This document shows, piece by piece, positions 8,935 to 19,026 of a stretch of DNA of 64,000 nt. Source of the stretch: Butyrivibrio proteoclasticus B316 (GTDB taxonomy: Bacteria > Bacillota > Clostridia > Lachnospirales > Lachnospiraceae); the NCBI RefSeq assembly GCF_000145035.1, contig NC_014387.1, forward strand, positions 1,850,001 to 1,914,000. The letters are read 5' to 3'. A model generated the notes under the pieces. It made no database searches. It was not told the origin of the DNA and worked only from the letters and a program-made list of their open reading frames with translations. Positions within the stretch are counted from its first letter, which is position 1; each line of letters starts with the position of its first letter. The position numbers were made by a program, and so were the translations under genes.

Positions 8935-8971
8935 ATAGTATTTGTAAATATATTTCTAACTATCAAAAAAT

Positions 8972-9008
8972 GTTACCCTTTTTCACTAAGATAAAGGGTA
9001 ACTTTTTT
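8972..9008 (+). terminator. Intrinsic terminator of fsa
   Basis: A perfect 10-bp stem GTTACCCTTT / AAAGGGTAAC (8972-8981 with 8993-9002) is followed by six T residues. Confidence 0.93.
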
Positions 9009-9189
9009 ATTGTCTTTTATTATTTTCCTTTTCTTTTTCGCAATTTATGACAATTAAATAGAAACAAATGCGTAGTAAATATATACACAAAAAGGTAGTA
9101 TTTATGTGGGGTTATTGGATAAAATGAATAATTTTATGGCTGAGAATTATTTATATTTATCAATTAAAAATGTACTTATGGAGGTATGT

Positions 9190-10416
9190 ATGAAAAACTT
9201 AATTTATTCAGTCTACGTAATTTTACCTATTATTTTGTTATGGGGAGCTAAGTTTTCCAAGGGTAAAAATTTTAATGACGGCCTTTCTCTTGAGCAGACC
9301 AAGGCTTTTCAAGGCTTTTTAGCCATCTGTATTATGCTCCACCACATTGCACAGAAAACCTGTGCTTCTTGGATTCAGCCTCAGAGCCGAATCGTCCACG
9401 GTCTTGATATTTTTGTAGATATGGGCTTCTTACTTGTTTCTGTATTTTTATTTTTTAATGGATATGGTGTTTATAAGAGCTTCCATTCCAAAGAAAATTA
9501 CCTTAATGGTTATTTCAAAAAACGTATTTTACCTGTAATTCTTGCTCTTTATTCAACAACGCTTATCTTCTTTGTTGCAAGACTTCTTATAGGCGAAAAA
9601 ATGGATGCTATGCAGGTTATCTTGTACCTTACCAGCATCAAACTTTGTAATCCAAATACCTGGTATGTAATTGTTCTTCCATTCTTCTATCTCTTTTTCT
9701 ATGTATCATTTAGATTCATCAAAAAGGATGGGCTTGCTGTAGCGGCAACAACTGCTCTGGTAATCGGATACATGCTTCTTGGAACAAGGATCAACCACAA
9801 TGATTTCTGGATCAGAGGTGAGTGGTGGTACAACTGCGCTATTCTTTTCCCTGTAGGTATTATTTTTGCTAAATTTGAGAACAAGATCATTCCATTTGTT
9901 CAGAAGTATTACTGGGCCTTTCTTATTGTATTCCTTGCAGCATACTATCCTATTCGCATAGGTTCCAGGATGCTTGGAAATATGTTCGGATACTATGGTG
10001 AAGGCTGGCTTCCACAGAATGTAATAATTATGAACAGAAGAATCACTCTTCTTGGCCACTCTATCCTTTGCACCTGGTTTGTAATGTGCTGGCTGCTCAT
10101 GGGTATGAAAGTTAAGATTGGCAACAAATTCCTTAAGTTTATGGGAACTATCACTCTTGAGTTCTATCTTATCCACGGATTATTTGTAGAACTCTTTGGA
10201 TGGCAGTTTGACGGCGGTGTAAGGTCTCCTCACCACATCAAATACGTCATCGTATATGTTCTTGTAGTATTCGCTCTTGGCGTTCCATCAGCAATACTTC
10301 TGCAGAACATTCACAACCTTATTCTTGGTAAAAAGAGTAAATACAAGCTTGTTGATATAAACCTCACCAATATTGTTAACAAAAAAGACAATACCCAGGC
10401 TAATAAAACTGCTTAA
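9190..10416 (+). CDS. Acyltransferase 3 family membrane protein
   Basis: This OafA/WecH-type protein of about 408 residues has around ten transmembrane helices and likely moves acyl groups (often acetyl) to a cell-surface glycan or small sugar. The first helix at the N-terminus is followed by LEQTKAFQGFLAICIMLHHI, where the His pair is the family's catalytic signature, and the helices continue to about residue 380. A GTG at 9106 keeps the frame open, but GGAGG 5 nt before the ATG at 9190 marks the start. It is followed 28 nt later by the GH8 gene. The acceptor is unknown; an oligosaccharide or EPS link is inferred from neighbours only. Confidence 0.82.
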   Translation: MKNLIYSVYVILPIILLWGAKFSKGKNFNDGLSLEQTKAFQGFLAICIMLHHIAQKTCASWIQPQSRIVHGLDIFVDMGFLLVSVFLFFNGYGVYKSFHSKENYLNGYFKKRILPVILALYSTTLIFFVARLLIGEKMDAMQVILYLTSIKLCNPNTWYVIVLPFFYLFFYVSFRFIKKDGLAVAATTALVIGYMLLGTRINHNDFWIRGEWWYNCAILFPVGIIFAKFENKIIPFVQKYYWAFLIVFLAAYYPIRIGSRMLGNMFGYYGEGWLPQNVIIMNRRITLLGHSILCTWFVMCWLLMGMKVKIGNKFLKFMGTITLEFYLIHGLFVELFGWQFDGGVRSPHHIKYVIVYVLVVFALGVPSAILLQNIHNLILGKKSKYKLVDINLTNIVNKKDNTQANKTA

Positions 10417-10444
10417 GAAAATCGCGCAATAAAGGGGATTTAAC

Positions 10445-11587
10445 ATGGGTGCTTATGAAACAGGAAACTACAGAAATCTTTTAAAAGAAATCGGTATTTC
10501 TCAGGAAGAAATAGATAACAGAATTAAAAAGGCTGTTCAGACTTTCTTTTTCGATGATAACGAGCGTATTTATCACGAAACAGGTAATGATATGGGATAT
10601 CTGTGCGATACAGGTAATAATGACGCACGTACTGAAGGTATGTCCTACGGTATGATGATGTGCGTTCAGCTTGATATGAAGGAAGAATTTGACCGCATTT
10701 GGAAATGGTCCAAAACATATATGTTTATGGATGAAGGAGAAAATGAAGGCTACTTTGCCTGGTCCTGTCAGGTTGATGGAACCAAAAATGCCTACGGCCC
10801 TGCTCCTGACGGAGAAGAATTCTACGCAATGGCTCTTTTCTTTGCTTCTCACAGATGGGGTGATGGCTTTGGGATCTTTGAATATAGTAAAGAGGCTCGT
10901 AATATTCTAAGTGCCTGCATACACAAAGGTGAAAACGGACGTATCGGTGAACCTATGTGGAACAGGGATAATTACCAGATATTATTTGTTCCCGGAAGCC
11001 CACATACAGATCCATCCTATCATCTCCCGCACTTTTACGAGCTATTTGCCCTTTGGGCCAATGAAGAAGACAGAAGCTTTTTCAAAAAAGCTGCTCAAGT
11101 AAGCCGTGATTATCTTGTTAGCGCTTGTCATAAAGACACTGGATTAAGTGCTGAATATGCCAACTTTGACGGAACACCAATGGACAAAGAACTTCCTTGG
11201 GGATATTACGGTAATTTCTTTAGTGATGCCTACAGAACTGCAGCTAACATAGGCCTTGATAGTGTATGGTTTTCTGATGACCACGGACATTTTTCTGTTC
11301 CTCTTCGCATGATGAACTTCTTTGGAACCGACCTTGAAGCTGTAAGATGCGAATACAAGGTTGATGGTACTCCGACAGACAGACCTGTGCTCCACCCTCT
11401 TGGACTTTTGTCCACTATTGCTCAGGGTGCACTTACAGCACGCACAGATGAAGAAATGGAGATTGCCTCAAGATGGGTAAAGTGGTTCTGGAATCAACCA
11501 CTCAGAAAAGGTGTCAGAAGATATTACGATAACTGTCTGTATATGTTTGCGCTCCTTGCTCTTTCCGGAAATTACAGAATATACTAA
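10445..11587 (+). CDS. GH8 reducing-end xylose-releasing exo-oligoxylanase (Rex type)
   Basis: The 380-residue (alpha/alpha)6-barrel enzyme should release xylose from the reducing end of xylo-oligosaccharides. TGNNDARTEGMSYGMMM (residues 56-72) contains the predicted acid Glu64, and FFSDAYRTAANIG contains the predicted base Asp261; both lie near the positions known for Bacillus Rex. There is no signal peptide, consistent with action on imported oligomers. GH8 also includes the cellulose-operon enzyme BcsZ, but BcsZ is exported and this protein is not. AAAGGGG precedes the ATG. It shares a strand with the acyltransferase gene and ends at a hairpin shared with the convergent EPS operon. Confidence 0.85.
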   Translation: MGAYETGNYRNLLKEIGISQEEIDNRIKKAVQTFFFDDNERIYHETGNDMGYLCDTGNNDARTEGMSYGMMMCVQLDMKEEFDRIWKWSKTYMFMDEGENEGYFAWSCQVDGTKNAYGPAPDGEEFYAMALFFASHRWGDGFGIFEYSKEARNILSACIHKGENGRIGEPMWNRDNYQILFVPGSPHTDPSYHLPHFYELFALWANEEDRSFFKKAAQVSRDYLVSACHKDTGLSAEYANFDGTPMDKELPWGYYGNFFSDAYRTAANIGLDSVWFSDDHGHFSVPLRMMNFFGTDLEAVRCEYKVDGTPTDRPVLHPLGLLSTIAQGALTARTDEEMEIASRWVKWFWNQPLRKGVRRYYDNCLYMFALLALSGNYRIY

Positions 11588-11659
11588 TGGAAATATCACA
11601 TCTACATTTTATTATTTCTTGTAATATAACTTGATCATTTTTAATATGATCAGAAAAAA

Positions 11660-11700
11660 TGCCTCCAATAGTACGGCTATGTGTCGAACTATTGGAGGCA
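11660..11700. terminator. Bidirectional terminator between GH8 gene and EPS operon
   Basis: A 13-bp perfect stem TGCCTCCAATAGT / ACTATTGGAGGCA (11660-11672 with 11688-11700) with A-rich sequence on one side and T-rich on the other. It lies between the convergent stops at 11587 and 11724, so it can serve both transcripts. Confidence 0.85.
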
Positions 11701-11723
11701 TTTCATATTATTATATATTTTTC

Positions 11724-13319
11724 TTATACTTTTCGTCTGGCTATCGTTACCGCAGACAGGAACACTATCATAAACAGAGCTGCATACTCATAGTGAATAC
11801 GATAAGCGTCCTTGTATCTGCATTCTACAGTCAATTTGTGAAGTTCCGGTAAAATATAGCTTCCATGCTCATTAAGAATGTCCTTAAGTCTTTGCGAAAC
11901 ATCATCGTAGTCATTAAAGTTTCTATCTACAGTCACTTCATATCTATCTTTAATAAGCTGAAATCTGCCACCGGTATATTGCTCATTCCATCTGGACCAG
12001 TCACGAAGTCTGGCGTTGCCAAGATAAGATATAGTATCATCTACAAATGAATTAATATATTCGTCTGAGAAATAACTGTTTCTAAGTTCAGTATATCTCT
12101 TTTCAAGTTTTCTGCAGAAATCCTCAGATTGAAGAAGCTGTGGAAACCAGGTCTGTCCCTCAAAACTTATAACTTCAGGGTCGAGCAAATATGCAGAAAT
12201 ATTATCTGCTATATTGTCGTAATCCCAAATCGGTCCTATACAGAGCTTACCTCTATCGTTCTTATATAGATATGTTGAGTTATTACCTGCATCATAGTTA
12301 GTGAAGAATTCATTAAAGATAAAATAATCTACAAATGAATCTACATCTATATACTGAGGATATTCCAGGAAGGTTTCTTCATCATCGGAAAAAAGAATCT
12401 TTTCTACTTTACTGATATCATCAGTAACATAATCTATTACCTTATCCGAAACGTCATCACCTGATGGATACTTAAGATCAAGATACCCATAACACAACTG
12501 ATTTTGTGTAGCAAAGGTATCAAGCATTATTCCCTCTTCATCAAATCTGTCTCTTCTGACTATGTAACTTGTAAAGTCATTTTTGGGATTATACTTATTT
12601 ATCTCAACTCTGTTCTTGCCCTGTTGTACAGGTTCCATCATAAGGTATAGTCCCTGATACTCATATCCGGTATCCTTTTTAATAACAACCTCACAGAAAC
12701 GTACATCAGGAGTATATGGCATAAACTCACCGGCAATGGAATAACACATATAGTTTCTAAGAAGTGACTCATCAATCATGGAAATGTTGATGATCCATTC
12801 TGAGTCTTCACCCATTCCAAGGACATTTAATTTACGAGGATTTCCATCTTCATCAAGAAGCTTAAACCTGTACTGATGCTTATCATAAAGAATTGATGAG
12901 TTTCCTCTGTACTTGATCTTCATAAGTGATTCAAGTTCAGGTTCATCTCCAAGATGATTTATATTATCGTCATTATTTATAATACTAATATTTGCGTTAA
13001 TATATGGATCAACGTTATCCTTCAAAATAAAGCGTTCTTCGCTGGCATCATAGTAGTATGATGAGGGAATTTCATCGTTCCCAAGATCTATGACAACAAG
13101 AGGAAGGTGACTTGTAAAGCTCTCATCTACCGAATAATCTCCATTTGGAAATTCATCAAATCCAAGCCCAGGGTCAGCTCCTTCACGGAGCCTGTCCACA
13201 TGTTCAAAATGACTTGAGTTCTCAACCTTATTAACTTCTTGATGATACGAATATAAACCAATACCAACCAAAAGCGACAATATAACGATGCAAACGCATG
13301 TTAATCTGTTCCTACTCAT
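11724..13319 (-). CDS. CotH kinase family protein, copy 1 (membrane-anchored)
   Basis: The 531-residue protein has an N-terminal signal anchor (about residues 7-24), a CotH domain (about 75-480) and a C-terminal helix ending in ARRKV, so the domain should face outside. CotH proteins are atypical kinases; spore CotH phosphorylates coat proteins. Conserved pieces include KYRGNSSILYDKHQYRFKL, LRNYMCYSIAGE and the acidic metal/active-site motif GPIWDYDN near residue 365. It is the last gene of the EPS operon, 12 nt after a DUF4956 gene, and is a paralogue of the protein at 19027-20586. Its substrate, protein or glycan, is unknown. Confidence 0.85.
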   Translation of the reverse strand: MSRNRLTCVCIVILSLLVGIGLYSYHQEVNKVENSSHFEHVDRLREGADPGLGFDEFPNGDYSVDESFTSHLPLVVIDLGNDEIPSSYYYDASEERFILKDNVDPYINANISIINNDDNINHLGDEPELESLMKIKYRGNSSILYDKHQYRFKLLDEDGNPRKLNVLGMGEDSEWIINISMIDESLLRNYMCYSIAGEFMPYTPDVRFCEVVIKKDTGYEYQGLYLMMEPVQQGKNRVEINKYNPKNDFTSYIVRRDRFDEEGIMLDTFATQNQLCYGYLDLKYPSGDDVSDKVIDYVTDDISKVEKILFSDDEETFLEYPQYIDVDSFVDYFIFNEFFTNYDAGNNSTYLYKNDRGKLCIGPIWDYDNIADNISAYLLDPEVISFEGQTWFPQLLQSEDFCRKLEKRYTELRNSYFSDEYINSFVDDTISYLGNARLRDWSRWNEQYTGGRFQLIKDRYEVTVDRNFNDYDDVSQRLKDILNEHGSYILPELHKLTVECRYKDAYRIHYEYAALFMIVFLSAVTIARRKV

Positions 13320-13331
13320 AAGAGTCTTCCT

Positions 13332-14009
13332 TTATCTGCTAATCTCTTCGCTCTGGCAAATGATATTTACCATAGATACTGAATCAATATTGTAAAGTTC
13401 TTCTTTTATATCCTGTCCGTTAACTTTTTTCTTGAGCATTTTACCTGTAACTTCATAGATGAGTTCACAAGATTTGCTATTTGAGTTGTTAACTCTCATG
13501 TTAGCTTTACCTCTGAAAGCGTTTGTCATGAGCATAGAAATATCATTTTCTGCATTTCTATCTGCCTTAACACTTATAAGGTAAACATCGTCTGAATGAA
13601 CAGCTCCAAGTAAGAGAAGTACAAGGAAGATCACAAGACTTCCAACTCCAACGAGAAAATACTCTGAAACGCCGCAGCAGATACCAACTGCTATGCACCA
13701 AAAAATATACGCAGTATCTCTTACATCCTTGATAGCTGTACGAAATCTTACAATTGAAAGAGCACCCACCATACCAAGAGAAAGAGCTATATTATTACCA
13801 ATAACACTCATTACAAGAGTTGTTATAACTGTCATCATAAGAAGTGATACGTTAAACTTTGCGCTGTAAACAGCCCTTGAATGTGTTAATTTGTAGCACA
13901 GGAAAATAACAAGTCCAATGATTGTTGCAGCTACAAAATTAAGAAGGACGTTTTCATAGCTCATAGCTGTATTAGACGTAGATAAAAAATTAAAAATAGT
14001 AGATTTCAT
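13332..14009 (-). CDS. DUF4956 membrane protein, copy 1
   Basis: The 225-residue protein has four transmembrane helices in the first 145 residues and a soluble C-terminal domain of about 80 residues. The family signature is visible between helices 2 and 3 as GMVGALSIVRFRTAIKD followed by RDTAYIFWCIAVGICCG. DUF4956 proteins regularly occur next to CotH and VTC-domain genes; no biochemical role is established. It pairs with the downstream CotH copy 1 and is a clear paralogue of the protein at 20599-21279, sharing almost the whole signature region. Confidence 0.85.
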   Translation of the reverse strand: MKSTIFNFLSTSNTAMSYENVLLNFVAATIIGLVIFLCYKLTHSRAVYSAKFNVSLLMMTVITTLVMSVIGNNIALSLGMVGALSIVRFRTAIKDVRDTAYIFWCIAVGICCGVSEYFLVGVGSLVIFLVLLLLGAVHSDDVYLISVKADRNAENDISMLMTNAFRGKANMRVNNSNSKSCELIYEVTGKMLKKKVNGQDIKEELYNIDSVSMVNIICQSEEISR

Positions 14010-14031
14010 TTTATTTCCTTTCTATATATGA

Positions 14032-15252
14032 TTAGTTATCATCTGATGAAGAGAATCGTATAAACTCTGAATTGACATCGTTAGGATATAGCCCGACGAT
14101 TACCAGATCATAATCATTTTCCTCAATATATCTATCAATAGCTTCATCATCATTACGGTTAGCCCATAAGAAATCCAGCCTGCTGCACATAGGTGCCAGC
14201 CAAGCCCCTATTGGTGACGCATAAGAATCAGTAATCATGAGAACTTTTGGACCTTGAGAGTTTATATTATCTATTCTTACCTTGGGTCTGATTCCTCTCA
14301 TGTACATGTCATACATACTTAATGTGTAAATAGAATCAGGTTCTTTTTCTATTTTTTCGGGAACATTAAAATCAATTATAGTTTCAGAAGCTTTACCATA
14401 TATTGTCTTATTATCACCGTAAGTAAACTCATACTCTGTATCGTCATCAATATAATAAAGATCAAAATTCTCTCTTCCGCCGGCATATCTCTGGCCTACT
14501 GATCTTCCTGATGATCCAAGCATCATATCTTCGTAATGTATAACTTTGTAATTATCAAAGTTACGATAGTAACCATTTGGATCAAGCTCTACTCCCATTT
14601 CATCAAGTTTATCAAGTATAGCCTGAAAGCCTAAAAAGGCCGCTTTACTAGTCCAATGGTGATCCGTTTTAAAGAACATTTCTTCATAAGGTAGTCCGGA
14701 TTCTTCCAGCGTTTTAGTAAGATCCAGATTCGGAATTCTATACTTTCTCATCTGTATCATGAACATATTGTTCTTATATGAGAAATCGTCATACGGTATA
14801 CCACTATATCCATCCGTCCATTCATCCGATACCTTCTGCGGAAATGAAACATACAACATATTTATGCCTTTTTTCTTGAGAGATTCATAAAAATGCTCAG
14901 TTTCTACTGCAAGAGGTTTGACATCCGTATCATGAACCTCGTTCCAAAAGTTTCCGAGGCTTAAAAATCCATTTTTATCTCTAACATATTCAAAGCCATT
15001 TATTTCATTCTTACCAAGAAGCTTATTTGTTTCACCATATATCTCAATGACACCGTATCTGGCCGCAACATTGCTAACCATCTCGTCTTCGATATCAGAA
15101 ATGACTTTTTTAGCATCATCAGTACTCTCAATCTGAGTTTCGCTACAGCATTCGTAAATTTGCTCTGATGCATTTACAATAGATAAAACAGAATATATTC
15201 CAACACCAGCAATGAAGATTGCTGTAAATACATATTTTTCTATATTTTTCAT
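14032..15252 (-). CDS. DHHW/AlgX-DltD-like exopolysaccharide acylation protein
   Basis: The 406-residue protein has an N-terminal signal anchor (about residues 7-26) and an extracytoplasmic SGNH-like domain. FKTDHHWTSKAAF (about residues 194-206) gives the DHHW motif with the Asp-His of the catalytic triad, and MITDSYASPIG (near residue 340) supplies the likely serine nucleophile. In alginate and cellulose systems AlgX/AlgJ/WssF-type partners receive acyl groups exported by an MBOAT protein and pass them to the polymer. The MBOAT gene lies 15 nt upstream, giving the same pairing here. The polymer target is inferred from the neighbouring synthase. Confidence 0.83.
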   Translation of the reverse strand: MKNIEKYVFTAIFIAGVGIYSVLSIVNASEQIYECCSETQIESTDDAKKVISDIEDEMVSNVAARYGVIEIYGETNKLLGKNEINGFEYVRDKNGFLSLGNFWNEVHDTDVKPLAVETEHFYESLKKKGINMLYVSFPQKVSDEWTDGYSGIPYDDFSYKNNMFMIQMRKYRIPNLDLTKTLEESGLPYEEMFFKTDHHWTSKAAFLGFQAILDKLDEMGVELDPNGYYRNFDNYKVIHYEDMMLGSSGRSVGQRYAGGRENFDLYYIDDDTEYEFTYGDNKTIYGKASETIIDFNVPEKIEKEPDSIYTLSMYDMYMRGIRPKVRIDNINSQGPKVLMITDSYASPIGAWLAPMCSRLDFLWANRNDDEAIDRYIEENDYDLVIVGLYPNDVNSEFIRFSSSDDN

Positions 15253-15267
15253 TACAGCCTCCTTCTA

Positions 15268-16713
15268 TTAGAAATTAAAATATATGAATGGATTGTATCC
15301 ACCCTTTACCATGCTGATCACAGAAAAGGTAAAAGCAGCTGTTAATCCAACAACATAAGCACTTTTAAGCCCAATCTTAAGGGCTCCATTTTCCATTTTC
15401 TCTAGCTTTTCTCTGCATATTCTTGCAACAGGCATAGAGAACACAATAGAAAAAATGATAACCAGGGCATATTCTTTAAGGAACATTCCAACTCGCGCAT
15501 TGTAAAAGGCATTATTAGTAAGTCCAAACATGTTGGCAAAATATTCACCAAGTTCATAAAGAGTATCTGCCCTGAACATTATCCATCCAAACATGATAAC
15601 TACCAGTGAATAGATATGTTTAAGAAAATCATGTCCTTCGATTTTTTCAAAACTTACAACTCTCTCAAAAATGATGAATATCAGATTGTATATTCCCCAA
15701 AAAATGAAAGTCCAATATGCGCCGTGCCAAATACCAGTAAGTATCCATACTATAAGGGTATTTCTGACCATCTTGTCCTTGTTTTTAACTCTCGATCCTC
15801 CAAGTGGGAAATAGACATATTCTTTAAACCAAGTTCCAAGTGATATGTGCCATCTTCTCCAGAATTCTCCAATAGACTTTGTTATATATGGATAATTGAA
15901 GTTTTCTTCAAAGCAAAATCCAAACATCTGTCCGAGGCCAATAGCCATATCAGAATATGCCGAAAAATCCATATAGATCTGAAGCGTATAGCAAATACCG
16001 CCAAGCCATGCCATAGTCACTGGAACTGAATAATACTCTTTAGTAGTCTGTGTAAGTCTGAATATAGTATCAGCTACAATTGCAATATTATTTGCTAGTA
16101 ATACTTTTTTGGAAATTCCCACAGCAAATCTGGTTGTGCCGTTAGCAAACAGGTCCAAAGTAGACTTTCTGCTTTTTATCTGCTCTGCAATTGTCTTGTA
16201 TCTTACAATAGGTCCTGCAATAAGCTGCGGGAAAAAGGCTATATATAAGCCAACATACAATGGGTTTTTCTGAGCATCAGTATCTTTTCTGTATATATCA
16301 ATCACATAGGACAAAGCCTGAAATGTGAAAAAAGAAATGCCAATAGGCAATCTGATATCCGGAACCTGAATCAGTTCCATGCCAGCAAAATCATTAACTG
16401 ATGTGAGAATGAATGTGAGGTATTTAAAGACAAATAAAAGTCCCAGGTTAACTAAACAGGCAACAACGATCCCCGCCTTTGCAGCCTTATCATTTTTGTC
16501 TCTAATACTCTGCTCAAACAGTCCTAATATATAATTCACCAGGATTGATGCAAGGAGGAGAATCACATAAACAGGTTCTCCCCATGCATAAAACACAATA
16601 CTGGCTATAAACAGCCAAATATTTTGAACCGGTCGACAAAAAGAAAATGCATAATAGACCAGCAAAACTATTGGCAGAAAATATAACAAGAACGGAATAC
16701 TTGAAAATACCAA
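15268..16713 (-). CDS. MBOAT O-acyltransferase (AlgI/DltB/PatA-like)
   Basis: This 481-residue polytopic protein has about ten to twelve helices and should channel acyl groups from the cytoplasm to an extracytoplasmic acceptor protein. Family landmarks are PIGISFFTFQALSYVID near residue 125, FWRRWHISLGTWFKEYVYFP near residue 288 and the catalytic-histidine segment GIWHGAYWTFIFWG near residue 320. The start appears to be a TTG at 16713, preceded by AAGGAG with about 5-6 nt spacing and followed at once by the typical VFSSIPFLLYFLP. It lies 17 nt after the synthase gene and before the DHHW gene, indicating polymer O-acylation. Confidence 0.87.
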   Translation of the reverse strand: MVFSSIPFLLYFLPIVLLVYYAFSFCRPVQNIWLFIASIVFYAWGEPVYVILLLASILVNYILGLFEQSIRDKNDKAAKAGIVVACLVNLGLLFVFKYLTFILTSVNDFAGMELIQVPDIRLPIGISFFTFQALSYVIDIYRKDTDAQKNPLYVGLYIAFFPQLIAGPIVRYKTIAEQIKSRKSTLDLFANGTTRFAVGISKKVLLANNIAIVADTIFRLTQTTKEYYSVPVTMAWLGGICYTLQIYMDFSAYSDMAIGLGQMFGFCFEENFNYPYITKSIGEFWRRWHISLGTWFKEYVYFPLGGSRVKNKDKMVRNTLIVWILTGIWHGAYWTFIFWGIYNLIFIIFERVVSFEKIEGHDFLKHIYSLVVIMFGWIMFRADTLYELGEYFANMFGLTNNAFYNARVGMFLKEYALVIIFSIVFSMPVARICREKLEKMENGALKIGLKSAYVVGLTAAFTFSVISMVKGGYNPFIYFNF

Positions 16714-16730
16714 AACTAACTCCTTTACTA

Positions 16731-18995
16731 TCAGCCCGCCATTTTTTCATCCCATCTCTTTAAAATGGAATCGAAATCGTCGCTGAATATCAGGTCATCA
16801 CTATTTTTTATCTTATAAAGAGCTCTATTATCATCTATGCATCTCACAAAAGAACATGTCATATTAATGCCTTTTCCAAATAATATTTCTCTTGTCTTTT
16901 TACCAATCTGATCATTCCAGTTAAGGGCTACATAGCGGTAATTGTAATCATACATAAATCCCTTACTTCCATCTGCTTCCTTAACTTCTTCATGAACATA
17001 AACTCTGTATAGACGTCTCTTTTGAGTATGAACTCCTTCGATTCGCCCCTCAAAGTTATCAGACAGATTAGCAAAAACGCTATCTTCTTTAGCTGTGAAA
17101 CTTGGCAAAGATGGCTCTCTGTCATATATGAGCTGGTAATACTGAGACTTATTCTCCTCATCAAGTTCAGTAATAGCAAAGCTATATCGATACATTTTCT
17201 CCCCAGTAACGGAATCAATATAGTCAGTAACATACACTTCTTTAGCATTGAAATGTGCATTGTAGTGATGTGTCTTGACATGAATTCTTACAGTTCCTTT
17301 TGGAATAAGAACTGACTGATTCATTTTTACCGCAAGACCGGTCTCAGAAACATCAATTGTATCTCCATACAAAATCTGATCATTAAAAATGACCTTTACA
17401 GGAAGTGACACATCATATCTTTCTGTCATACGTAGATTTTTTCTGCCGATCATGAAGAAGATAGCCATAGTAAGAGCAAAAGCATTTACGCATAACCAGT
17501 AAATAATGATCACACTACCTACAGCCTTATATCTGATCAGATCAGATAAAGCAATTACCAGTGATATAAGTGAAAATGCAAGCAAAATGCCATGAGGAAT
17601 TGCAAGCTTGGCATCATTTGTATCCTGTATTACACGGTCTTTTCTGGTAACAACAAACTTATGCTGCTGAAATCCCATTGCTTCGAGGCAAATCGGAATA
17701 ACCAAATATGGGAACATAACTGTATCGATGATGTTACTCCATCTGTTGGTTCTAATATCTCCAGATTCCAATGCCTGAGCCTTATTAAACATGACATAGG
17801 AAGGAAGCCAGAAAAGCAAAAGCTCCCAAGGCTTACATTCCATTACAGGAATTGAAAATACTGAAAAGATAATCGGGCATAGTATAAATACAAATCTTCT
17901 AAGGAATGTCCACCAATAAATCTGACAGGAATAATAGCTTATCTTGGATGCCAATGGCATTTCCTTATTGGTCCATATATGCATTTTCCTTAGTGAATAA
18001 ATACAGCCTCTTCCCCAACGTTCCCTTTGTTTAATAAGTGAATCTACTGAATCAGGTGCAAGTCCGTGTGCAAGAACATTATCAACCGCATAGCAGGAAT
18101 ATCCGCGTCCCTGAATATGAATTCCGGTCTCAAAATCTTCTGTGATAGTTCCAGTAGCAATTCCACCAACTTCTTCCAAAGCCTTTCTACTGATCACTGT
18201 ATTTGAGCCAGCATATATTGGTGAATTAGATTTATTTCTGGAAACATTGATTTCTCTAAAGAAATAATCCTGTTCGTTAGGCACTTTATCTTCTGCATAT
18301 AGGTTATACTGGAAAAGATCCGGATTGTAGAAGTTCTGCGGAGTCTGGATAAATCCAATCTTATAGTTTGGATCGATCTCATCCTTAGTTCTTTCAACCC
18401 ATTTGCCATTTTCAAGTTTCTTCATTCTTGGAAGGAAGAAATATGGAACTGTCTCAAGCAGGAAATTTCTGGTTGGAATCATGTCTGCATCAAATGTTAC
18501 AACAAGAGGCGCAGAAGTATGTGCAAGTGCATTGTTAAGGTTTCCTGCCTTGGCAAGTTTATTATTCTGAAGTCCCTGCCAGCCTACTCCCATCTTCTCG
18601 GCCAGTTCCTTGACCTCCATTCTGTATCCGTCATCACAGATCCAGATATGTACTTTACTCTTATCAGGATATTTCATGTATTTACAGCCATTTACAGTCT
18701 TGTATAGCACGTCTGTAGATTCATTGTGTGTTGCTATAAACACATCAACATCCGGATACCATTCCTTTGGAATAGTTGGTCTCTCAGGAACAACCGGATT
18801 CATCGAAGATAAAAGATGAATGAATGCCTCAACTGCAGAAACAAATTCACACACAAACAGGATAACTGCACAAACAATAGCTACAGGGCCATACTTGGTT
18901 GGAAATGTAAAGAAAAGTCTCCAGCCAAAGTAAACTACCATTAGAATGGTGGAAATTATAAGAAATAAATTATACTTTTTATCCTTTTTCCTCAT
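16731..18995 (-). CDS. BcsA-like GT2 beta-glucan synthase with C-terminal PilZ domain
   Basis: The 754-residue membrane processive synthase has N-terminal helices, a GT2 domain and further helices. Substrate and catalytic motifs are CDDGYR, the DxD TFDADM (near residue 170), TITEDFETG (TED base) and the QxxRW-type QRERWGRG. A PilZ domain follows: RMTER (RxxxR) and DVSETG (DxSxxG) near residues 537-565 are complete, so c-di-GMP activation is expected. Family products include cellulose and, for some Gram-positive GT2 enzymes, (1,3;1,4)-beta-glucan; the operon's GH16 lichenase favours the latter. The ATG at 18995 follows GGGGAG; a TTG at 19013 is less likely. No BcsB homologue is present. Confidence 0.88.
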   Translation of the reverse strand: MRKKDKKYNLFLIISTILMVVYFGWRLFFTFPTKYGPVAIVCAVILFVCEFVSAVEAFIHLLSSMNPVVPERPTIPKEWYPDVDVFIATHNESTDVLYKTVNGCKYMKYPDKSKVHIWICDDGYRMEVKELAEKMGVGWQGLQNNKLAKAGNLNNALAHTSAPLVVTFDADMIPTRNFLLETVPYFFLPRMKKLENGKWVERTKDEIDPNYKIGFIQTPQNFYNPDLFQYNLYAEDKVPNEQDYFFREINVSRNKSNSPIYAGSNTVISRKALEEVGGIATGTITEDFETGIHIQGRGYSCYAVDNVLAHGLAPDSVDSLIKQRERWGRGCIYSLRKMHIWTNKEMPLASKISYYSCQIYWWTFLRRFVFILCPIIFSVFSIPVMECKPWELLLFWLPSYVMFNKAQALESGDIRTNRWSNIIDTVMFPYLVIPICLEAMGFQQHKFVVTRKDRVIQDTNDAKLAIPHGILLAFSLISLVIALSDLIRYKAVGSVIIIYWLCVNAFALTMAIFFMIGRKNLRMTERYDVSLPVKVIFNDQILYGDTIDVSETGLAVKMNQSVLIPKGTVRIHVKTHHYNAHFNAKEVYVTDYIDSVTGEKMYRYSFAITELDEENKSQYYQLIYDREPSLPSFTAKEDSVFANLSDNFEGRIEGVHTQKRRLYRVYVHEEVKEADGSKGFMYDYNYRYVALNWNDQIGKKTREILFGKGINMTCSFVRCIDDNRALYKIKNSDDLIFSDDFDSILKRWDEKMAG

Positions 18996-19026
18996 TTTTC
19001 TCCCCTTTTTCAATACTTTTAATACT

